Source: an uncultured Collinsella sp.
GTDB taxonomy: Bacteria > Actinomycetota > Coriobacteriia > Coriobacteriales > Coriobacteriaceae
Assembly (NCBI GenBank): GCA_902478825.1
Contig: CABSMK010000110.1
Location: 1-5,695 of the forward strand
DNA length: 5,695 bases
Direction: 5' to 3'
Both the position numbers and the translations under genes were made by a program. Numbering within the stretch: the first letter of the stretch is position 1; each line of letters opens with the position of its first letter. Below the pieces are notes generated by a model. The model was not told where the DNA came from. It was given only the letters and a program-made list of their open reading frames with translations, and did not search any database. Shown here piece by piece: positions 1-4,926 of this stretch.

Positions 1-20
1 CAGATGTGTATAAGAGACAG
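1..20 (+). other. Tn5 mosaic end / tagmentation adapter remnant (not native DNA)
   Basis: Bases 2-20 read AGATGTGTATAAGAGACAG, the 19-bp hyperactive Tn5 mosaic end used in tagmentation libraries. The single C before it fits the read-1 style adapter (ending ...GTC before the mosaic end) rather than the read-2 style one (ending ...CGG). No transposase or other Tn5 sequence follows; chromosomal coding sequence starts at base 21. This is an untrimmed library adapter, not a resident insertion sequence. Confidence 0.96.
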
Positions 21-168
21 CGCTGCCCCTTGGGAGTCCAACCCCGGCGCCGGCAGTCCCTTCGGCCACCAGGGCGCAGCCCCGAGCATTCCGCAGACCG
101 AGGACGAGGCCAAAGCCCTCATCCGCAACGTCTTTGGCCAGGCCACCATCTTCAAACCAGTGGAGTAA
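21..168 (+). CDS. dnaX: DNA polymerase III subunit gamma/tau, C-terminal end only (probable)
   Basis: This is an open frame entering from the left contig end and stopping at TAA 166-168, giving 48 native residues after the adapter. The piece has a Pro/Gly/Ala/Ser-rich linker, then an acidic and basic stretch (QTEDEAKALIRNVFG) and a short hydrophobic and charged end, FKPVE. Low-complexity linkers and short conserved tails are typical of DnaX, the clamp-loader ATPase subunit of the replicative polymerase. The main support is context: ybaB and recR follow, as in the common dnaX-ybaB-recR arrangement. None of the ATPase domain is present, so the name is an inference from position and C-terminal style. 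No intrinsic terminator is visible in the 21 bp before the stop of the converging gene at 190. Confidence 0.6.
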
Positions 169-189
169 CCGTGCGGGCGGGTACGCTGC

Positions 190-663
190 TCAAGAAGAGA
201 TCTCTTTGTCCGGGCGCATCTGTATTTCGGACATGTGTAGTGTGGTGCCGCGTATATCGCATTCGAGCAGACAGGCACGTGACGGTCGGCCTAGGATGCT
301 GAGGTCGATGCGATATGTCGCATGGCTGTCCGTGTACTCGACTTGCTCGGCGTTGACGGTTGCTCCGATTGTAAATAAAGAACCCAGTTCGGCATCGACA
401 ATCTTGGAGCCCTTTACCTTGACCTTGAACTCTTGGTAGAGGGACGGGCTGTTGTAGTAAATGGTTCGGGTTCCGTCGGTGCACTCATCGGTCGCTTCCC
501 ATTTGACGACGGGCTGGTCCGAGCTGGCTATCAGCAGTTCTGCTCCAAAGGCTATGGCATGGGTGATAACAACCAGCAATGTCCAGCCGACAAAGAGATA
601 GAGAACCACATATGCAACGGGGTGTTTTGAGCGGATGTTTTGGAGCATGTCGGGGGCATTCAT
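190..663 (-). CDS. Small single-pass membrane protein of unknown function
   Basis: This encodes 157 residues, starting at ATG 663-661 (read on the minus strand) with a clear GGAGGT Shine-Dalgarno 5 nt upstream and stopping at TGA 192-190. Residues 1-15 are short and polar. Residues about 16-40 form one hydrophobic helix (PVAYVVLYLFVGWTLLVVIT and on), and the remaining ~115 residues are soluble, with alternating polar and hydrophobic strands and three cysteines (C61, C131, C135). Basic residues R11, K13 and H14 lie before the helix, so the bulk of the protein is probably outside the cytoplasm. I do not recognise a family. The gene converges on dnaX and points away from ybaB. Its codons include ATA, CTA, TTA, CGA, TCA and ACA, rarely used by recR or the kinase, which suggests lineage-specific acquisition. 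Real-gene confidence is good because start, ribosome site and promoter-like sequence line up. Confidence 0.75.
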   Translation of the reverse strand: MNAPDMLQNIRSKHPVAYVVLYLFVGWTLLVVITHAIAFGAELLIASSDQPVVKWEATDECTDGTRTIYYNSPSLYQEFKVKVKGSKIVDAELGSLFTIGATVNAEQVEYTDSHATYRIDLSILGRPSRACLLECDIRGTTLHMSEIQMRPDKEISS

Positions 664-668
664 GGGGC

Positions 669-674
669 ACCTCC
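669..674 (-). promoter_or_regulatory. Ribosome binding site of the minus-strand membrane protein gene
   Basis: Read on the minus strand this is GGAGGT followed by a 5-nt spacer and ATG at 663-661. It fixes the start of the 157-residue protein and is one of the main reasons to treat that frame as a gene. Confidence 0.75.
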
Positions 675-697
675 AAATTGCTATCTATGACAATCAA

Positions 698-706
698 ATT
701 TTACCA
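698..706 (-). promoter_or_regulatory. Extended -10 promoter candidate for the minus-strand membrane protein gene
   Basis: The minus strand reads TGG-TAAAAT, an extended -10 element (TGn plus a hexamer matching TATAAT at five of six positions). It lies 34 bp before the start codon, giving a predicted short leader that contains the GGAGGT site. No convincing -35 hexamer is found 16-18 bp upstream, which is tolerated for extended -10 promoters. Confidence 0.5.
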
Positions 707-740
707 TGCCGTCATGAGCGCCACCTCGAGCGGCGGTTTA

Positions 741-773
741 GCATTTTGCTATCTAGCTGGATGCAGCAAATGC
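741..773. repeat. Bulged inverted repeat (hairpin or operator candidate)
   Basis: The left arm GCATTTTGCT (741-750) pairs with AGCAAATGC (765-773) with one bulged T. Inside, ATC (751-753) can pair with GAT (760-762). There is no T-run after it on either strand, so it is not an intrinsic terminator. It lies upstream of the promoter candidate for the minus-strand gene, where a regulator site would be expected. No protein family can be assigned. Confidence 0.4.
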
Positions 774-919
774 CGGGTTCCGGCTCTACAAGATTTAGCT
801 TTCGATATTATGTAGATGCGAATTATTCAACTTTGCATAATCTTTGGGCGCGGCTTGCACTCCAGGACATGTATATCGACTGGGGTAGCGTGTCCGCCCC
901 GCTCGCTTGCCCCGCGCCG

Positions 920-928
920 TGGTACGAT
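920..928 (+). promoter_or_regulatory. Extended -10 promoter candidate for ybaB-recR
   Basis: TGG-TACGAT is an extended -10 element 75 bp upstream of the ybaB start. A -35 match at the usual distance is poor. The implied leader carries a small hairpin, GCTGC/GCAGC at 959-972. Because the opposing gene at 190-663 separates ybaB from dnaX, the ybaB-recR pair needs its own promoter in this gap, and this is the best candidate I see. Confidence 0.35.
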
Positions 929-991
929 TTTTGCGTTTGAAAGTCCCGCCGCGTCCCGGCTGCCTTTGCAGCTCGTCGCGCGGCCGCACGT

Positions 992-998
992 AAAGGAG
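992..998 (+). promoter_or_regulatory. Ribosome binding site of ybaB
   Basis: AAAGGAG sits 5 nt before the ATG at 1004, a strong site that supports the chosen start over the internal methionines at residues 4 and 6. Confidence 0.8.
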
Positions 999-1003
999 CC
1001 ATC

Positions 1004-1324
1004 ATGGCCGGTATGAACATGCAGCAGATGATGAAGCAGGCCCGCAAGATGCAGGAGCAGCTTGCCGCCGCGCAGGAAAACCTCAAGTCCCAGACCGTCG
1101 ATGCCTCTGCCGGCGGCGGTATGGTCAAGGTGACCGTTAACGGCGAGATGGAGCTCGTCAACCTCACCATCGACCCTGATGCGCTCGATCCCGAGGACGT
1201 CGATATGCTGCAGGACATGATCATGGCTGCCGTCAACGAGGCCGTCCGCGGCGTCAACGAGCTCGCCAACAAGCAGATGGGCGCCATCACCGGCGGCCTC
1301 AACATCCCGGGCATGCCGTTCTAA
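1004..1324 (+). CDS. ybaB: YbaB/EbfC family nucleoid-associated protein
   Basis: This encodes 106 residues, the usual length for the family. YbaB/EbfC proteins form small dimers that bind DNA and associate with the nucleoid; the gene commonly sits between dnaX and recR. The sequence shows the family layout: a Met/Gln-rich N-terminal helix (MNMQQMMKQARKMQEQLAAAQ, residues 4-24), the central GGGMVKVTVNGEMELVNLTIDP strand region (37-58), then an acidic DPEDVDMLQDMI segment and a long helix (AAVNEAVRGVNELANKQMG, 75-93), ending in a Gly/Pro/Met tail. The start has a good AAAGGAG site. The stop is 12 bp before recR, so the two are almost certainly co-transcribed. Identification is by sequence pattern and neighbourhood. 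Confidence 0.95.
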   Translation: MAGMNMQQMMKQARKMQEQLAAAQENLKSQTVDASAGGGMVKVTVNGEMELVNLTIDPDALDPEDVDMLQDMIMAAVNEAVRGVNELANKQMGAITGGLNIPGMPF

Positions 1325-1336
1325 GACACGCATACA

Positions 1337-1933
1337 ATGAGTGCGAATCACAGTCTGCAAAAACTGCTCGATGAGTTGGGCCGCCTGCCGGGCATTGGCC
1401 CCAAGTCGGCCCAGCGCATCGCCTACTACCTGCTCGAGGCCGATGCCGAGGAGGCCCGCCGCCTGGCCGAGGCCATTCTGGAGGTTAAGCAGGAAGTGCA
1501 TTTTTGCAGCCGCTGCTTTAATTACGCCACCGCTGACGAGTGCTCCATTTGCCAAGACTCGATGCGCGACACCACCCGCATCTGCGTGGTGGGTGAGCCG
1601 CGCGATGTCCAGGCGATTGAGCGCACGGGCAGCTACCACGGCCTCTACCACGTGCTGGGCGGCGTGATCAGCCCCATGGACAAGATCGGTCCCGAGCAGC
1701 TGCACATCCGCGAGTTGCTGGCGCGCTTGGGCCACGAGGATATCCACGAGGTCATTATCGCCACCAACCCCAATATCGAGGGCGAGACCACGGCGAGCTA
1801 CCTTGCTCGCACCATCAAGCCACTGGGCGTCGAGGTGTCGCGTCTGGCGAGCGGCCTGCCCGTGGGTGGCGACCTGGAGTATGCCGACGAGCTCACGCTC
1901 GGCCGCGCTATCGAGGCCCGCCGCGCGATCTAG
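1337..1933 (+). CDS. recR: Recombination mediator protein RecR
   Basis: This encodes 198 residues, full length for RecR. RecR acts with RecO (and RecF) to load RecA onto SSB-coated single-stranded DNA during gap repair. Visible parts, in order, are a helix-hairpin-helix DNA-binding motif (LPGIGPKSAQRIAYYLL, 17-33), a four-cysteine zinc site (C57, C60, C69, C72), and a Toprim domain from about 81 (ICVVGEPRDVQAIERTG). Next come the conserved NPNIEGETTASYL segment (144-156) and the C-terminal LASGLPVGGDLEYADELTLGRA motif. All motifs are intact. The start at 1337 gives the normal N-terminus but has no recognisable Shine-Dalgarno in the 12 bp after ybaB, so translation probably depends on coupling to ybaB. 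A GC hairpin follows the stop. Confidence 0.97.
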   Translation: MSANHSLQKLLDELGRLPGIGPKSAQRIAYYLLEADAEEARRLAEAILEVKQEVHFCSRCFNYATADECSICQDSMRDTTRICVVGEPRDVQAIERTGSYHGLYHVLGGVISPMDKIGPEQLHIRELLARLGHEDIHEVIIATNPNIEGETTASYLARTIKPLGVEVSRLASGLPVGGDLEYADELTLGRAIEARRAI

Positions 1934-1954
1934 GCGGCGTCAGCTCCGCGGCAT

Positions 1955-1979
1955 GTCCCGTCGGCCTGCCGCACGGGGC
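1955..1979 (+). terminator. GC-rich hairpin after recR (weak terminator candidate)
   Basis: CCCGTCGG (1957-1964) pairs with CCG-c-ACGGG (1969-1977) around a CCTG loop, with one bulged C, extendable by G-C and T-G pairs to 1955-1979. It begins 22 bp after the recR stop codon. No T-run follows, so it may act as an mRNA 3' stabiliser or a poor terminator rather than a full intrinsic one. Confidence 0.4.
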
Positions 1980-2006
1980 GCTCATAATTGGGCACGTGTT
2001 CATGCA

Positions 2007-2022
2007 TTTGTTGTGCAACAAA
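2007..2022. promoter_or_regulatory. Palindromic operator candidate, copy 1
   Basis: TTTGTTG-TG-CAACAAA is a 7-bp inverted repeat with a 2-bp centre. Its core GTTGTGCAAC (2010-2019) recurs with one base changed at 2083-2092. Short symmetric sites of this kind suit dimeric winged-helix or HTH repressors. I cannot name the regulator. Confidence 0.45.
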
Positions 2023-2045
2023 CCTGCTTTTCATCCGCTTATCGC

Positions 2046-2059
2046 GTGGATGGGTCCAC
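2046..2059. repeat. Short inverted repeat between the two palindromes
   Basis: GTGGA-tggg-TCCAC forms a perfect 5-bp stem with a 4-nt loop, centred between the two GTTGYGCAAC palindromes. It may be a hairpin in a structured leader RNA if transcription starts upstream of it, or chance. Confidence 0.3.
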
Positions 2060-2082
2060 TTGCACCTCGTATTTGCCCATTC

Positions 2083-2092
2083 GTTGCGCAAC
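2083..2092. promoter_or_regulatory. Palindromic operator candidate, copy 2
   Basis: GTTGCGCAAC is a perfect 10-bp palindrome. Like copy 1 it is preceded by CATT and one pyrimidine-or-T position. It overlaps the -35 position of the promoter candidate at 2085-2114, where a bound repressor would block polymerase. Confidence 0.45.
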
Positions 2093-2114
2093 CTTTTTGG
2101 TTCGCTGATACACT
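2085..2114 (+). promoter_or_regulatory. Promoter candidate for the membrane protein-kinase-FHA operon
   Basis: TTGCGC (2085-2090), an 18-bp spacer, then TACACT (2109-2114) is a modest sigma70-like match. It is the best placed one before the operon, would start transcription near 2120 and would leave a leader of about 55 nt containing the terminator-like hairpin. Its -35 lies inside palindrome copy 2. Confidence 0.35.
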
Positions 2115-2136
2115 CAAATGTGGATATGAAAGAATG

Positions 2137-2161
2137 CGCCGCTTTTAAGCGGCGTGTTTTT
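2137..2161 (+). terminator. Intrinsic terminator or attenuator abutting the operon's ribosome site
   Basis: CGCCGCTT (2137-2144) pairs with AAGCGGCG (2147-2154), followed by TG and five T (2157-2161). This is the form of a Rho-independent terminator. The ribosome site of the next gene starts only 4 bp later. It could end recR-side transcripts, but it also stands between any upstream promoter and the operon, so it may be a regulated attenuator. Confidence 0.75.
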
Positions 2162-2164
2162 GTT

Positions 2165-2171
2165 GGAGGAG
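2165..2171 (+). promoter_or_regulatory. Ribosome binding site deciding the start at 2177
   Basis: GGAGGAG with a 5-nt spacer before ATG 2177. The frame is open further upstream to a TTG at 1988, but that extension would read through the palindromes and the terminator hairpin, so this site sets the real start. Confidence 0.8.
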
Positions 2172-2176
2172 AACGC

Positions 2177-3082
2177 ATGCGGCCCGGGGGCACTCAGACA
2201 AAGCATGGCGCCGCGGTGCGCATGCGGCGCCGGCTGGGCCTGGCGCCTCGGGCGTATGTGCTGCTGTCTTGCTCGCTCGTACTGGTCATAGCCGGTGTTT
2301 CGGCTTATGGCATGACGGTGCCGTCCATGGTACAGGCGCATGCTGCGCGCGAGCTGCATATTGGGCGCAAGACCAAAAGCGACTTGGGAACGACAACTGG
2401 ATTTGCGTGGGCGAGCGTGGTCGGGCGCACCGTGTTTGACGTCGATCCCGCGGACGAGGGCGAGCGGGCGTCCAACGAGATCACGCTGGCAAACGGCAAG
2501 ACCATCGTGCTCACCAACACCAAGATCATCCATCACCTTTCCGATAACAGCGTTTCGACCGTCGTAAACAAGGCCGAGCAGCAAAAGGGTCAGGATACGC
2601 AGCAGTCGGGGAAACCTGGCGGCTCCGGTTCGTCTGGCTCCAGCTCCGATTCGTCGAACTCGAGCGGTGGCTCCGGTTCGGGCTCCGCCTCCGGCGGGTC
2701 TGGGGGCGACAGCTCGACGGGCGGCAACACCGGTGGCAATACAAGCTCCAGCGGCCTTTCGACCGCCGAGGAGGAAAGCATACACAGCTGGCTCGTGACC
2801 AAGTGCAATATGCTCGACGGCTATGTCTCTCGGGCAAATAGCGCGGTCTCGACCTATAACGCAACAGGCGATACCGGGCCGTGCGATAGCCTGGCCAACG
2901 ATATGTTTGTCATCCGTGCCGAGTTTGGCCGGCAAACGTTTTCTCCCCACTCAAAGTGGTATCGGCAGTACGCCAACCTATGGGGCTGCTACACCAACCT
3001 GTGCCAATGGGTGGGGCATTACGGCGATGATGACATTGCGCTTAACAACTTCAACAATAGCCTGGCGGCGATCGCCCTATGA
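2177..3082 (+). CDS. Membrane-anchored protein with Ser/Gly linker and four-cysteine outer domain, unknown function
   Basis: This encodes 301 residues of a family I do not recognise. Residues 1-25 are basic (including RMRRR at 15-19) and presumably cytoplasmic. Residues about 26-48 form one hydrophobic helix (AYVLLSCSLVLVIAGVSAYG), a signal anchor or uncleaved signal. Residues about 49-143 form a first outer region. Residues 144-196 are a low-complexity Ser/Gly/Asn/Thr linker. Residues 197-301 form a compact domain rich in Trp and Tyr with four cysteines (C210, C236, C271, C276), enough for two disulfides if it lies outside. The linker with a cysteine-bearing tip suggests a surface-exposed sensor or binding domain. 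The stop TGA overlaps the kinase start (ATGA at 3079-3082), so the two are translationally coupled and likely act together. Start choice rests on GGAGGAG at 2165-2171. Confidence 0.8.
   Translation: MRPGGTQTKHGAAVRMRRRLGLAPRAYVLLSCSLVLVIAGVSAYGMTVPSMVQAHAARELHIGRKTKSDLGTTTGFAWASVVGRTVFDVDPADEGERASNEITLANGKTIVLTNTKIIHHLSDNSVSTVVNKAEQQKGQDTQQSGKPGGSGSSGSSSDSSNSSGGSGSGSASGGSGGDSSTGGNTGGNTSSSGLSTAEEESIHSWLVTKCNMLDGYVSRANSAVSTYNATGDTGPCDSLANDMFVIRAEFGRQTFSPHSKWYRQYANLWGCYTNLCQWVGHYGDDDIALNNFNNSLAAIAL
2606..2764 (+). repeat. Low-complexity Ser/Gly linker coding segment with internal direct repeat
   Basis: These 53 codons are almost all Ser, Gly, Thr, Asn or Asp. The 12-mer GGCTCCGGTTCG occurs twice, at 2621-2632 and 2669-2680. 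Such segments change length by slippage or recombination, so linker length may vary between strains. Confidence 0.7.
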
Positions 3083-4923
3083 CGAACGATCTCGCTTCTG
3101 CGGCAGCCCAGTCGCTCAACCGTGATCCCATGGTGGGCCTGCGCCTGGCGCGCGTCGACGGGTTTGAGCCGGCCGTCGCCCTGGGCACGGACGAGCTTCC
3201 CGCCTACCTTCGCCGTTTTACGATGCTGTTTGCCGATGACGCCACCATGCGCCGTGGTGGTATCGGCCGTGTGACGCGTGCCGTCAACGCGCAGGGCGAG
3301 GCCGTGGCGCTCAAGCAGCTCATCTTGCCAACGCGCGACGAATTTGATGACGATGTCGCCCACGAGGCGCTGGTCACCAAGTTCAAGGCGGCGTTTCGCG
3401 AGGAATATGAATGCCATCGTGCCCTTTTGGGCCTTAAGGGCTTTCCCCGCTTGTACGGGTGGGGCGAGGTCGACGGCGTGCCCGCGATTGTCATGGAGTG
3501 GGTCGAGGGCGAGACGCTCGCTCGCCTGCGCCCGCGCTTTGCCGTGGACGATGCCGGGCGTCTGTCGCCGCTCGTGGCGGCGCGCCTGGGTCGCGACCTG
3601 TTCGATCTGCTCTGCCGCATGAGCTTGGTGGGGGAGGGGTTCGTCCATCGCGACATCTCGCCGGCCAATATTATGGTGCGCACGGCGCGCCTACCGCTCG
3701 ACCGACAGCTTGCCGAAGGCACGTTCGATTTGTGCCTCATCGATTTTGGCTCGTCGCTGGCGCTCGAGCCTGCCTCTGCGGTGGCGGGAACCGGCGGCAG
3801 GGAGTCCTTTACAGAGCGCTACGCCACGTTGCGTCGCGCGACGGTTGCCTACGCTCCGCCCGAGATGCTCACCGACGATATTGCCGACCTGCGCGTTTTG
3901 CGCATGTCGCCGGCAATCGACGTGTATGCCGCGGCGAGCACGGTCTATGAGCTCATCGCCGGTGTCGCGCCGTACGAAGTAGCGCCGGGCACGTCGGGTA
4001 CTTCGGGCTCGCGCAAAAAGACGCGCGATATCGCCAGCCCTTATCGTCTCAAGATGGATACGCTGCCCGATTATCCCGTCGGCGCCCACGCGCCCGGCTG
4101 CGACTTGACGCAACTGCTGCGACGCGAGCCCGATGTGGCACTTGCCGCGGCCGAACAGGCTCAGCAGCTGGGGCTCGATCCAAATTCCGAGGATCTGCGC
4201 GATGCGCTGGCGTTTGTCGACGCTCAGCTGTTCGATGTGGTGATGGCCTGCCTGTCCTGCCATCAGGAAGATCGTCCCGAGCCGGCTGCGGTGGAGGCGG
4301 CGCTCTCGGCATTTTGCGACCACTATGCGCAAAATGTCGCCCGCTCGCTTCGCGCCGAGCCGCTCATGCCCTGCCCCATGGACGCGTCCGGTCGCGCGGT
4401 CCGTCGCGCTGCGATGATTGGCGCTGCGGCTGTCTGCGGCCTCGTATGGGCCGTTGTGGTGGTGTCGGCGGCGCTGCTGGCGTCGGGTGCTCGTATGACG
4501 GTTGCCGTGGGGTACATTTCGTGGTCCGGTACGCTGCCGGGTATCGTTGCCGCGCTCGCGCTGGCGCTGCCGGGCATGGCGGGTATTGCCGCCGGCGCCA
4601 TGGCGCACGATCGTCGCACGGGGTTCCTGCATGGCGTACTGGCGCTTTCTGCCTGCGAGGTTCCGGTGCTGATTGCGGTTGCATGCACCGTGTTTTCCCA
4701 GCGCGCCGTAGCGAGCGGCTTTGTTGCCGCCTTAATTGCAACATACGCGCTCGTATGGTTTTTGCTGTCGATGGGTTTTGCCTTTGAGCTTCCCGTCGCG
4801 GCGCCGCGGCGCGCAAAAACCCAGACGGTGACGCCGCTTGCCGGTGGTGCCGCGGCGGTTCGCGCCTTTGTCGGGACGACCGAGACGTCGTCCGATACGA
4901 GTTCAACGACCAAGGAGGTCTAG
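3079..4923 (+). CDS. Membrane-bound Ser/Thr-type protein kinase with four C-terminal transmembrane helices
   Basis: This encodes 614 residues. The kinase domain spans about 45-410: a glycine loop GGIGRV (60-65, third Gly absent), ATP lysine K79 in VALKQL, helix-C Glu at E108 or E109, and catalytic loop HRDISPAN (190-197; base D192, metal-binding N197). Then come DFG (222-224), a long activation segment with several Thr, APPEM (259-263), D281 in IDVYAAA, and the C-lobe EDRP (397-400). All phosphotransfer residues are present, so activity is expected. HRD is followed by I-S-P instead of L-K-P, a variant I recall from other bacterial kinases. About 80 residues (300-390) are inserted late in the C-lobe. 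Helices lie near 445-468, 484-508, 516-539 and 545-569; an even number returns the tail to the cytoplasm, where residues 600-611 are mostly Thr and Ser. There are no PASTA repeats. It overlaps the upstream gene by 4 bp and lies 3 bp before the FHA gene. Confidence 0.9.
   Translation: MTNDLASAAAQSLNRDPMVGLRLARVDGFEPAVALGTDELPAYLRRFTMLFADDATMRRGGIGRVTRAVNAQGEAVALKQLILPTRDEFDDDVAHEALVTKFKAAFREEYECHRALLGLKGFPRLYGWGEVDGVPAIVMEWVEGETLARLRPRFAVDDAGRLSPLVAARLGRDLFDLLCRMSLVGEGFVHRDISPANIMVRTARLPLDRQLAEGTFDLCLIDFGSSLALEPASAVAGTGGRESFTERYATLRRATVAYAPPEMLTDDIADLRVLRMSPAIDVYAAASTVYELIAGVAPYEVAPGTSGTSGSRKKTRDIASPYRLKMDTLPDYPVGAHAPGCDLTQLLRREPDVALAAAEQAQQLGLDPNSEDLRDALAFVDAQLFDVVMACLSCHQEDRPEPAAVEAALSAFCDHYAQNVARSLRAEPLMPCPMDASGRAVRRAAMIGAAAVCGLVWAVVVVSAALLASGARMTVAVGYISWSGTLPGIVAALALALPGMAGIAAGAMAHDRRTGFLHGVLALSACEVPVLIAVACTVFSQRAVASGFVAALIATYALVWFLLSMGFAFELPVAAPRRAKTQTVTPLAGGAAAVRAFVGTTETSSDTSSTTKEV
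4912..4918 (+). promoter_or_regulatory. Ribosome binding site of the FHA protein gene, inside the kinase 3' end
   Basis: AAGGAGG lies in the last kinase codons, 8 nt before ATG 4927. It fixes the start of the FHA protein and shows that the two genes are packed as one translation unit. Confidence 0.8.
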
Positions 4924-4926
4924 GCC

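Larger units (their letters stand above)
664..1003. other. Gene-free divergent intergenic region, AT-rich in its middle
   Basis: These 340 bp separate the minus-strand gene from ybaB and contain the 5' signals of both. The section at about 800-842 is markedly AT-rich compared with the surrounding DNA and has -10-like hexamers on both strands without well-spaced -35 partners. A bulged inverted repeat sits at 741-773. I looked for a signal-recognition-particle RNA, known beside dnaX in some bacteria, and for a tRNA, and saw neither the SRP loop signature nor a T-loop GGTTCGA motif. Short frames here lack ribosome sites. Confidence 0.6.

Noticed and set aside
678..755. Direct repeat TTGCTATCTA at 678-687 and 746-755
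   Set aside because: Only 10 bp, with no extended similarity around it; it may be chance and has no supporting partner feature.
813..842. Arginine-repressor box in the AT-rich tract
   Set aside because: TGAAT and GCATAAT half-site resemblance is present, but the halves do not have the required symmetric spacing and no arginine gene is nearby.
635..940. Small plus-strand protein ending at 940, possibly from ATG 761
   Set aside because: There is no ribosome site before either start, it overlaps promoter-like elements, and the composition is not protein-like.
664..1003. SRP RNA or tRNA between dnaX and ybaB
   Set aside because: SRP RNA lies near dnaX in some bacteria, but the conserved GGAAG-containing apical loop is absent, and no T-loop or acceptor pairing supports a tRNA.
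827..1747. 306-residue minus-strand frame across ybaB and recR
   Set aside because: It is antisense to two unmistakable conserved genes; long antisense frames are expected in high-GC DNA. There is no ribosome site or family resemblance.
1988..2176. N-terminal extension of the first operon protein from a TTG at 1988
   Set aside because: It would translate the palindromes and the terminator hairpin, has no ribosome site and gives an implausible Cys-rich leader; ATG 2177 has GGAGGAG at ideal spacing.
2114..2950. 278-residue minus-strand frame over the first operon gene
   Set aside because: The product is Arg/Ala/Gly-rich, typical of the antisense of GC-rich coding DNA, and it covers a gene with strong start signals.
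3691..4632. 313-residue minus-strand frame inside the kinase
   Set aside because: The kinase motifs on the plus strand are clear; the antisense product is Arg/His-rich low-information sequence.
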